From positions 29,929,116 to 29,993,115 of the forward strand of contig NC_084890.1 of NCBI RefSeq assembly GCF_958979055.1: a DNA stretch of 64,000 nucleotides, in the 5' to 3' direction. A program made the position numbers and the translations under genes. The first letter of the stretch is position 1, and the number at the start of each line of letters is the position of its first letter. The notes under the pieces were generated by a model. That model did no database searches. It was not told the origin of the DNA and was given only the letters and a program-made list of their open reading frames with translations. Source of the stretch: Alnus glutinosa. Its lineage: Eukaryota > Streptophyta > Magnoliopsida > Fagales > Betulaceae. Below, piece after piece: positions 33,936 through 44,200 of this stretch.

Positions 33936-34030
33936 AGCCGAATGAAGTGGTAATTATTGACGTAAGCAACACGATATGTGTTCATATTATTATCAATAAA
34001 TTGAATAAATATGAAGTTTTAGAAAAATAT

Positions 34031-34539
34031 TGAAATAATTCGAGGAAGTGTTCATAGTTATGCCATTCCATTTGGATTTCAAAAAAACTTGCTAAATGAT
34101 ATGAATTTGAGTAAATAAAATACAAAATCTTAAACTACTATCTTCTTGCAATTAAATAAGTAAAAGTATGACATGTTATTATTATTATTATTATGTAAAT
34201 AAAGTATGACATATTTGAATGTGACCATATTACTATTTACTCGCTGGAAACCAATGACAGATGGGGCCTAAACGAACGGGAAGACCGCACGAACATAGCC
34301 CCATCAAGGACACTCGCGTCAACCATACCATAATACTAGTGGCGTGAAAATAATTTCAAATGCTTTATATTTCGAAATTCAATCCTAGAAACTTCCACCT
34401 TCTAAACTTTTTAAGAATTATCCTGAATGTCACTAGACCATCACTCTCGGTGCACGAGCCAAGACCATGGTGAACAAAATTCTATGAAAACATGGTTGGA
34501 CATGTTCTTGACTCTGGTATGCAAAAACTTTGGCATGCA
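34031..34539. other. Spacer, no gene
   Basis: AT-rich with an (ATT)n tract at 34175-34193. No coding match. Confidence 0.5.
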
Positions 34540-34724
34540 AAATTCAATAACTTTAACGGAAAAAATCCCATCATGGATGGGACTGTTATCCAAACTTCAA
34601 AATTTGCCTCTAAATAATATCAATTTCACAGGAGGTATTCCAACATCTCTATCTAACATATCTTTATTGGAAATAATAAATCTCGAATATAACAAGCTTT
34701 CGGGCTCCATTCCTTCCTCTTAAC
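34540..34724 (+). pseudogene. LRR fragment (two and a half repeats)
   Basis: KIPSWMGLLSKLQNLPL, NFTGGIPTSLSNISLL and YNKLSGSIPSS match 170-330 and 6310-6480. It ends at TAA right after SIPSS. The upstream frame (from 34427) is unrelated sequence. This is an isolated exon-1 piece. Confidence 0.8.
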
Positions 34725-35601
34725 ATAGAAAACCAATTCTATTGTATATTGGGAGGAAAACCATCACTATTAATTGAAAAAATAAAAATAAAGAGAAAAG
34801 TAAAAATAACTCCCTCAAATTACCATTCAAATTGTCAATGTCCCTCCAAACTATCAATTGCGTCAATGTCTCTTCTAAACTACTAAAAAATGTCAATGTC
34901 CTCCAAATACAACCAAAAAGATAAAAATGACCGTAAAATGTTTTCAATAAAACAAAAATGTCCTTACAAATTCGGGAAAAAAAAAATAAAAAGAAGAAGA
35001 AAGAAAGAAAGAAAGAAATGGGTAAATGTCTAATAAATCCCTGAGTCGAAGCGTCATTTGAATTTGATCCCTCACTTTTTGAAAATTAGAATTTGGTGCT
35101 TAACTTTTTCGCGAATTTGAAATAGGTCCTTCCTTGATTTTTCCATCTATTTTCACAACTTCTGTTAGTACTACGTCAGCATTTTCGCTACATCATCTTA
35201 AAATATATTTTTTTATTTAATTATAAATTTAAAAACTTTTATTTTTAAAAAGAAAAGAAAAAAGAAAAAAAATAAAATAGGTGGTTTGGGGGTGGCTACT
35301 AGTAGTAGCCACCCCCCTTGACGAGGGGGGTGGCTTGTGAGCCACCCTCGGAGGTGGCCGCGCAGCCACCCCAAAATCCATTTAGGGGTGGCCCGAAAGC
35401 CACCCCTTGGATCTAGGGGTGGTGTGCGGGTATCCCCAAGGATCGGGGCTAGCTGCGCGACCACACAAAGGGACCCGGGATACTGTGTGGCCAATCCCCA
35501 GTGGCTGATGGTGGCTCGAAAACCAACCTCTGGATCTAGGGGTGGCGCGCGAACTCCTTAAGGGATTGGGGGTAGCCGCGCAGCCACCTCCAGGGACCGG
35601 G

Positions 35602-38600
35602 TGTAATGTCCAAGACTTTTTGTAGCAATTAAAATATGAAATTTGTGTAAATAATTGATTAAATCTAATTAGGTGTATTAAAAATGCAAGAGAATACTTT
35701 TAAAGTCCAAATGAATAGAAAATAATAAAAAATAGATAAAATAGTTAGAAAAGAAATACAAATAATAAAATAGTAGATGAGATAGAATGAATAATAAAAG
35801 AGAAATGAAATAATAGAAATAGAAAATAAGAAAAGAAAAGAAAGAAATTGAAAATAGAAAATAAAAAGGAAATAAAAATAATTATATATATATATAAATA
35901 AAAGGTCTGCGCCCCACATTCAAAGAAAAAAGGTGAAGGGCATTTGCCCTTCACACAATATGGCCAAGTGGCCATCTGGCAAAAGAAGGCCTATGGCCAT
36001 TAAAGAAAGAAAAAAAAAATAAAATAAAAGCAAACTTAATGGCTATCAAAAGGCTGAACGTCCATTTAGAAAAATAGTGGCCAAATGGGCATTAAAATAA
36101 TAATAAAAAGGGGGCAAATGGGAAAGATGTAGAACATAAAATAGTAAAAGAAAAAGGGAGATGAGTCGTTAGTGCGTGGAAAGAAATCAAACAAAGAAAA
36201 AAAAACAATAAAGTAATGAATAAAAGACAATCAATATTAGTATGGGTGTTAAACAAGGAGCAGGTCTTGTCTTTTATGTAAGCGCACGCCACGCATTAAA
36301 AGGAGGCAGAGCCTCTTTTCTCTAGGCTATTACGGAAAAACGGTGGCTTTCTCTCAATTTCTCCTTGGTTCTTCGTATAAAAAAAAAATGCTGATCTACG
36401 AAAATCTAGCCATTCGATTTTAGATCCGACTTTGGTAACGTGATCCTCAAAGCTCGATCTACGTTTTGACCGAACGTTTTGAGGTAAATCGCTAAACTCG
36501 CATTTTTGGAGGTTTTTGATAAATCTTGTAAAAATGAGTTTACCTTGGCGTTTTCTCTAGATTTTCTGTGGTTTGGAGTTGGTAGGAGCTTCCCGAACAT
36601 TTGGTCTTTGCTTGACAAATTTTTGGTAAGTTTTTCATAGACATTAGTTTTAAGTATTTTGTTAAAATATTATTTTAATGTGATTAACCTTTAATAAATG
36701 CTATGGGATAATAATATTGTGTTTGGGGTAGTGATTTATAAATTATGGTTTAAGTTTGGAAACTCTAATTTGATGGGTTAAATTAATTTAGGGTTTTAGT
36801 GTTTAAAATCTAGATTATTAATTTGTGGATTAATTGTGGTTATTGTGATGATTAATCCCAAATTAGTTATGAGTTTTGTAAAAATTAAGTATTTATGAGT
36901 TAGGTTCTAATATTAGTAAAGATAAATAATTATGGGTATTTAGTTTAAATAGTATTTGTGAGGTTAACCCTAAGATTTTCTTATGGGTTAATATTATTTT
37001 AAATATGGTAGTGTTTTATGTAAAAGTTTAATGAGTATAATTTGAAGGTTGATGATATTAAGAAAATATTAATGAGGAATTATTTAGAGATTAGTGATTA
37101 TAATTTTAGGGCTAATATTATTATAAAAGTATTAGTGAAAGTAATTTACGGGTTTGTAAAATTAATTACGGATTAGAAAGTAATATTATGAGTAGATAAT
37201 TAAATGGTAATTTTAATATTTAACCATTAGTAAATACTTGGGGTTAGTATTGTTTGAGTTATAGTTAGGGTATAGGATTTATGGGTAGATGTTTGGAACC
37301 CTTAAAATATTATGGGTTTTCCATGGGTTAGCTCTTGAGCAATTTAAGAGCTATATGTGAGTCTAATATTAGAAGTTGTCAATAATGTGCAATGTATTGT
37401 TTTTACAGTAATGCATTGCAGGGTGGTGTCTAGGAGACCTAGTGCTTAATATCCGCGCAACCAAGGTGAGTATTCTACTCACTGAGAAGTGTTATTTTCA
37501 TATATGATGAATTGTAAAATATATATTGTTTTACAACTTGAACCAACTATATGTTGATTATGAACTGTTTTGGATGATTTGAGTATTTTTGAGTATATTG
37601 AAATTATGATGATGTTTTGAAGTATAAATATGATATGTGATTTTAGAGTGAGTATAAATTGGAGATTTAAGTTATGCAAATTGTCTAAGAAATGATATGC
37701 TGGACTATTTATGTTTGATGAAGAAAGCATGTGTTAAAGTCATGATTATGAAATTAAATGTATAGTATTTGAGCACGAGCATTCAGCATGGCACTAAAAG
37801 ACCAGGGTTCAATTCCCGGGCATACGTACGACACGCACACACTAGCACTAAAAGACCAGGGTTCAATTCCCGGGCATACGTACGACACGCACACACTAGC
37901 ACTAAAAGACCAGGGTTCAATTCCCGGGCATACGTACGACATGCACACACTAGCACTAAAAGACCAGGGTTCAATTCCCGGGCATACGATAAGAATAAGA
38001 CCGGGGTTCAATTCCCTTAGGCAAACGTACGACACGCATGCACAGCATTTGTTTCATGATAATTGAATTGTTTTCATGTTTTTGATATATATGGTAGTTT
38101 TACTAGACGTATTAATATGCATAAGAGTCTCAATGGAAAGGAACTTATGTATATTTCTATCGGATGGTTGCATGATTTAAATGCTATTGTTTTCTATAAC
38201 AGAACTTCTACGTATAATCCTAGTTGCCTAGTATGCTTTAAATGTTTTCTATTAGCCGGTGTTTGCTATATCAGCTATGGGGGTTTTCAAACAAAAGTTT
38301 ATAAAATTGGTGGCTGTTATAGTGTACTCACGACTAAAAAGGGAAAAGTTGGTTCTTTGCGAAAACTCAGTGAATAGTATACCTCTGAGGTCTTAGTATA
38401 TTTATGTATGCTAAGGCGGTGGGCTCATAATTCCACCTGTACAGATGCGGCAAACCCCCGCAACCGTGCAGACATTGATGCTTTGGTTGCAGGTTCTGCG
38501 GATATAGATAATGACTCGTCCACCTAGCGTATGGGATATTATGATTGGAGCACATCGCGACAGTCATATGTCACAGACTCATGGGTAGTCTGCATTTGGG

Positions 38601-38935
38601 TATTTTATTTATGGCTCGTGTCATACGTGACATATGTATTTATTGAGCCTGTATTTAGTATGTAATTAGTGTAATATGTTTTATAAGCTTTAATCAGTTA
38701 GACATGTAAATGACTCTTGTCGTCGATAACAGTTATATATTAGATGTATTTCCGCTATTGATATGTGTTCCGTTGCACATGAATATTTATATTCCGCTGT
38801 GTTAGATGTAACTCTGAATATCAGGTACATGTTATGGAACGTGTACCTATGTTGGCTGAGCGGCAAATAGTCGTGCCACTGTGAAGATCCGTTTATACGT
38901 TTTCAAAAAAAAAAAAAAAAAAACGGGTCTTCACA
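35602..38935 (+). mobile_element. Solo LTR, large Gypsy-like family, copy 2
   Basis: 3334 bp, TGTAATGTCC...GGGTCTTCACA, with a perfect 5-bp TSD CCGGG (35597-35601 and 38936-38940), inserted in the GC-rich core of a MITE. It matches copies 1 and 3 in reverse orientation (CTAAGGCGGTG, GCACATCGCGAC region, TCGTGCCACTGTGA near the end). It is shorter than the other two. It contains a tandem array at 37791-38047 absent from them. No internal retroelement genes. Confidence 0.92.
37791..38047 (+). repeat. 54-bp tandem array with B-box-like motifs
   Basis: Three complete 54-bp units start at 37791, 37845 and 37899. A 36-bp partial unit starts at 37953, and a diverged fifth unit runs about 37989-38047. 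Each has GACC(A/G)GGGTTCAATTCCC, which contains GGTTCAATTCC, a perfect fit to the pol III B-box consensus GGTTCRANNCC. Each (except unit 4) is followed by CGTACGACACGCA. The repeats cause the repetitive open frames seen on both strands. They are direct and contiguous, with no spacers. Confidence 0.9.
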
Positions 38936-39449
38936 CCGGGGGTAACCGCGAGCCACCCTAGTGGTGGCGCTCGCCACCTCTGTGAGCCACTCCCCAAACC
39001 TCCTATTTTCTTTTTCTTTTAAAAAAATAAATAAGTTTTTAAATTTATAATTATATAAAAATAATAACAATTTAAGATGATATGGCAAAAATGTTGACCT
39101 GACACTAACGAAGGTTGCGAAAATAGGAGGAAAAATCATGGAAGGACTTGTTTCAAATTCGCAAAAAAGTTAAGCATCGAATATTGATTTTTAAAAAGTG
39201 ATGGATCGAATTCAAATGGTGCTCTGACTCAGGGATTTATTAGATATTTACCTAAAAGAAATATTAAAAAACGAAAAAAAAAAAAATGAACATTTTAAAA
39301 ACAATAAAATTAAAAATTAAAAAACTAAAAAAAAAAAAAAAAAAAAACAAATTCAAAAAAAAAAAAAGAGTAACTAGTTTTAAATTATTATTTTTTTTTT
39401 TTGTTTTTTAATTTTGAAATAATTTTTTATAATTTGATGAAAGGTATTT

Positions 39450-39813
39450 TTGTCAGACTATTTACAGCAGCTTCCCTTGTTCTGTTCCCTAAATTTTAGT
39501 GAAAATTTCAAGAAAATTGCCAAAAGCCACCAACAGCCGCTTCCCTATTTCTTGGGAGTGCTACAATACTTCCTAATGCATTAGGAAGCATGTAGCTTTC
39601 CCATTCCTTTATTATATTCATAAAAAAAGTTCTCTCCTTTTACATAAATAATCATAACTAAAATAGTATAAAGAAAGAGTAAAGAAATAATATTTAATTA
39701 ATATAGAGCGAGGTAAATGGAAGCTATTGTGAGGTATTTTTTGATAAGAAAATAAACAATAGTTTTATTCTCTATATTTAGAGAAAGTGATTGGAAAGCT
39801 GCTGTGAATGCTC
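39450..39813. mobile_element. MITE with CAGCAGCTT TIRs (PIF/Harbinger-like)
   Basis: The left end TTACAGCAGCTTCCC and the right end GGAAAGCTGCTGTGAATGCTC are inverted. The centre holds a perfect 20-bp palindrome (39569-39588, CTTCCTAATGCATTAGGAAG). TCA / TTA trinucleotides at the ends could be a 3-bp TSD. No coding capacity. Confidence 0.5.
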
Positions 39814-40254
39814 TTATTAAGGAAACATCGACATTTGTTTGTAGTTTAGGAGAGACATTGACATAATTAATAGTTCATAAAAACTTTGACAATGAAGTAA
39901 TAGTTTAAAGAATATATATATACTTTTTCCTAAAATAAAATTGAGCCATCAATAAAGCAAGTAGTTGCTAGTTCCTTTCAGAAGTCCAGCATGCTACTGC
40001 TTGGAAACAAATGACTGCAAAATGCCAGCGCACCATGCACAAATATACCAGAAGCTCTATCGTATCCGGTATCCCCCACCAAATAAATCCTGCAATTTTA
40101 TGGTCTACTCGTCGATTCCCGTCTGACAAGAAAAATATTTTGACGGATGTATTCATTACTTCCCCTCCAGACCTTGCATTCCGGCAAGCTTTCTGTACAA
40201 GTCAATGGCGTCAACACCCAAACCACCCCACCTCTTTAATCCTAAAATCCCATC

Positions 40255-40348
40255 GCTTTTTCTTCTTAATTTTCAAATGCTGCGATCTCCTTATATTCCA
40301 GTCTCATGACTGCCACACTAATCCCAGTACAACCAGCCTGAATTACTC
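40255..40348 (+). promoter_or_regulatory. Core promoter and leader of the intact receptor
   Basis: TCTCCTTATATTCCAG (40288-40303) supplies a TATA-like element about 55 nt before the ATG at 40349. Its conservation with CTCCTTATATATTA at 33780 and CTCCTTACATATTA at 25770 supports a role. The transcription start is inferred, not seen. Confidence 0.45.
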
Positions 40349-41270
40349 ATGGATAGAACTCGTTTTACAATCCTCTTTTGTGTGACAGTGCTCTTGGTAC
40401 AAAGTTACATGTGTAGCTCAGCTGATGCAGCAATTCTCAACATTAACAGCGATCAATATGCTCTTCTTGCCTTCAAGACTCATATTTCCTATGACCCTCA
40501 CAATGTTTTGACGAATAACTGGTCTGCCAGCACCTCTGTCTGCAGCTGGATTGGTATCACTTGTGGTTCCCGCCATCATAGAGTCACCGCCTTGAACCTT
40601 TCTTACTTGAGCCTTGTAGGCATCATTCCTCCACACATGGGAAATCTTTCATTTCTTTCTCGGCTAAGCATCCAGAACAATAGTTTTCATGGTTCTATGC
40701 CTAACGAGATGGCTGGTCTTTACCGGCTGCAAATTTTAGCCTTGAATTTCAATAAATTCAGTGGAGAAATTCCGTCATGGATGGGGTTGTTAAGTAAACT
40801 TCAATATTTCTTGTTACGTGGAAATAGTTTTACAGGTACTATCCCACCATCCTTATCTAACATATCTTCCTTGAAAATAATTGATCTTAGATATAACGAG
40901 CTTCCAGGCTCCATACCTTCATCCATTTTCAACATATCCAATTTGCAAGAAATTCATCTCACATATAACAAGCTTTCAGGTCCAATACCCCCCATTACCT
41001 TCAACATATCTTCGCTGAAAATCATTAATCTCAAATTTAACAAGCTGTCTGGTAGACTCCAAATGGATATGTTCGATCATCTTCCCAACTTACAAATATT
41101 TGATGTGTCTTATAATCAGTTTTATGGCAAACTTCCATTCACTTTGTTTAGGTGCAAACAGCTGCAAATTTTAATGTTTCCGTTCAACAACTTGAGGGGA
41201 AGGTTAGCTCCCGAAATCGGGAACTTAACCATGCTTTCATGGTTATTCCTTGGCTACAACAATTTTGAAG
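40349..41270 (+). CDS. Exon 1 of the intact receptor: signal peptide, LRRNT, LRRs 1-9
   Basis: 922 nt. ATG 40349 begins MDRTRFTILFCVTVLLVQ, a good secretion signal, and lies at the position corresponding to ATG 1793 in the relic gene. The exon ends inside an LRR at AATTTTGAAG|GTATGC, phase 1. Unlike the other loci it has no separate 72-nt exon after it; the corresponding LRR is fused into this exon. Confidence 0.9.
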
Positions 41271-44200
41271 GTATGCTTAGTCTTGTTTTAGTCGACTATA
41301 TGTATGGCATCATTGTTTTTGCAGTGCAGATCTCATACTTCTTGATCGTACGTATTAGATTCAGTACCTTTCGGTTGTCATAAAATTTCTTTTGTTTTTA
41401 AGTTAGTATTGGCTTTTTGCAAATAATAATTAAACTATTGTACTTTTATCTAATATTGTGATTTGTTTTCATGAATTTCTATAAATTTGACCACTATTAA
41501 TAACTATAAGAATGTGTATCATAAAGAGAGAAACGTAAATTAGTTTCCCCCACATCCTCTCCCCTCCCCCAAGTTAATAACACCTTATATATAAACATAA
41601 AACGCGAATTCAATCATTTTGGTTCAGAGAGAGTAAGTACTGGGGTAGTGCAGTTACTTGATTAAGGTCTCAAACAACCACTGGGGCCACCTCCATATGT
41701 GGTTCATGACGACAGCAAATTAGCAATATTGTCCGAGGAGGTGTTCAACTAGCCATGTGAAACCATGTCCTATATATTGGAATAAGATTCTCTACATCTC
41801 AAATAATATGGATATTACTTATTTTTATTTTATTTTTTATTTTATTTTTGATGAATTAAAACTTTCATTGAACTATCTCAACATTCTACAACTCTCCAGT
41901 GAAAACTGGATTCAACTCCCTCTTAGGGGGAAAAAACGAATACAACCCTCTGCCCACAACTGCAGAACAGATCATCTATATATACACACAACTATACACT
42001 AAAACACCAAAGGAAACAAATTCACATCTGTACAAGATTAGCATTCTGTCTAGACAACTTGAATTTTCCTTTAGCCATAATCCTTGTGCGCACCTCCCAC
42101 TTCATTTGCTTCACCACAGCCTCTTCTGTCCTAGGAGTGTTGCAATGACAAAGATCATTTCTAAGTTTCCACAGATGATAGACTGAAGCAGCTAAACAAA
42201 GCTTACACAAGTTCACCCACAGGCTTCCTCCCGTGAGGCTAGACACACTCCACCTCTCCACTTCCTCCCATTCGATAGCAGGATTGATCATACAATCTGC
42301 CATAACCGCCCTCCAAACTCTTCTACTGAAGTTGCACGAGAAGAAGTGCTCAAGACTCTCCTGTTTGCCGTAGTAGAACCTGCAGAGAGTATCCCTTCCA
42401 TAGCCCCAACCACTCATCTTAACTTTAGTAACAATGGCACCTCTAAAAACCAACTACAACATAAAAGAATGTGAAGGGATTGCCATAGGGAACCAAACTA
42501 GATTAAACCAGGGAATAATAGGCTTTTTCTCCCGTAAGAATTCCCATGTTTCAGCACAATAATAAGTCCCTTTTTTTGAACTCCAGATCGGTTGATCAGC
42601 TTCGCATATAAGAACCTCAGGAAGCCTACTTTGAATCTGAACAATGCTTTCCGATCTTGCAGCTGGCCAATACCACTGTACATCTCTAATAATAGATGAA
42701 ACACGAGCCCCCATATTACTTCCTGCATCATACATTGCCCTATGCCCATATTTCGCCAATAAACACCCATCAGGATGCCAACTATCCCACCAAAGAAACA
42801 CACGACTTTCCTTACCAATGGAGAACCTAATTAATTGCTTAGCTACCACTCTAAGCTTCAGCGATTTCTTCCAACACCAAGAGCAGGAGCTAGGAATGGG
42901 GATATGCCAGAAACTTCTCCCCTTCGGCCAGATTGTCTCCACCCAAGCCACCCACAAGGAGCCTGCTCTAGCAAACAGGTTCCAGATATGACTCAACATT
43001 GCTGCTCTGTTCCAAACCTCCAATTGTTTAATCCCCAACCCACCTTCCTTCTTGGGAAAACACACATTAGCCTGAGACACTTTAGCCTTAGCCTTAGTAT
43101 CCTTTCCACACCACAAAAACCTATTTAGCTTTTGTTCAATTAACCGGATAATCTTCATGGGAAGAATGAAGACCCTAGCCCAAAAAACTTGAAGACTAAT
43201 CAGAACTGAATTAATAAGCTAAAGCCCACCAGCAAATGATAAGTGCCTAGACAACCATGATTCAATACGGGCTGTAATCTTGTCCACAAGCACACTACAA
43301 TCAGCAGCCAGCAAGCTCTTAGAAATCAAAGGGACTCCCAAATACCTGACAGGAAAAGTGCCCTCATTCATATGCATCATGTTAGTGTACCTACCTCAGA
43401 GCCTCACAAGGAAAGTCCATCATTGCCCAAAAAGGCAATTCCCAACCATGTAGCAGCAAACTACTCCAGTAGCACAGCAAAGCTGTCTAGCAGGAATTCT
43501 GCCGAGCATCTCTCCAATCTGTCTAGCACAGATCATGGCTTAATCAATCTTGCAGCCGAGCATCACTCCAACATCACAGCCAATATGTCAGGCATGAATC
43601 ATGGCTCAATTAATCCTAGCACAGCTGATAACATCAACAAGAAAGGAAAGAATCACAGCAGTCTAAGGAAAGTGTTACTGCTGTGATCTCAAGGCTACCT
43701 ATGACACAGAAGGAAGGAATGCTGTCTATTTCAGTTATGTAATCCCTGCAATCGTGCATGCACATTAATTAGGCACATTAGCTGTATCACTCGATATAGG
43801 GAGTCTTCTTCCTATATATATGTATTGTATCACTGCTGTAAATAATCAAGTAATCAGCACAAAGTTCTCTCATATTTTCAAATTCTTTCACATCACCTCC
43901 AACATCTTCTTCTTATCTTCCTCATTAACCCCTGCACAAAACAGAGAGCTTTTGGCAGGGTTAGCTTTTACCCCCGAAAGGTCTTCAAACTCCAAAAGCA
44001 CAGTATGATAGTAAGAGACTTCAGTTCAGCAGTAGCAAAGATGAGTAAATCATCCGCAAAACAAAGGTGATTAAACTTCAAGATATTACTTATTTTATGA
44101 TCAAAATTTAAAGTTTGTGCGTCTAACGGTATATACGAAGTCAATATTATTATGCTTTGTAAGAAAACTTAAATAATGTAGAATCATGTACACCATTATG

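Larger units (their letters stand above)
35020..39253. mobile_element. MULE-type MITE with GGTGGC-rich interior, split by a solo LTR
   Basis: The left arm from GGGTAAATGTCTAATAAATC and the right arm ending GATTTATTAGATATTTACCT are inverted copies for about 230 bp. The flanks GAAAGAAAT (35011-35019) and AAAAGAAAT (39254-39262) match 8 of 9. Without the LTR and its TSD copy the element is about 895 bp. The core (35281-35600, 38936-39000) is very GC-rich with many GGGGTGGC / GCCACCCC motifs able to pair with one another. The open frames on it are not genes. Confidence 0.8.
34797..39935. repeat. Nested insertion stack between inverted CAATGTC arms
   Basis: The left arm (34797-34990: TTGTCAATGTCC, CTATCAATTGCGTCAATGTC, AACTAC) and right arm (39795-39935, same motifs inverted: GACATTGACATAATTAATAG, CATCGACATTTG) are inverted copies. 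They are probably the arms of one old TIR element. Between them lie the MULE-type MITE 35020-39253 (itself split by a solo LTR) and the MITE 39450-39813. The outer ends are too diverged for a TSD. Confidence 0.55.

Noticed and set aside
37791..38047. Possible CRISPR-like array
   Set aside because: The units are contiguous with no variable spacers, and the host is a plant.
37791..38047. Possible tRNA genes
   Set aside because: Only a T-arm/B-box-like piece is present. No acceptor stem, D-arm or anticodon arm can be folded from the 54-bp unit.
37754..38066. Repetitive open frames on both strands
   Set aside because: All come from the 54-bp tandem array. The unit length is a multiple of three, so frames stay open by arithmetic.
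43372..43686. Ser/His/Asn-rich 104-codon open frame
   Set aside because: It is inside the 511-bp solo LTR with a perfect TSD, so it is LTR sequence rather than a gene.
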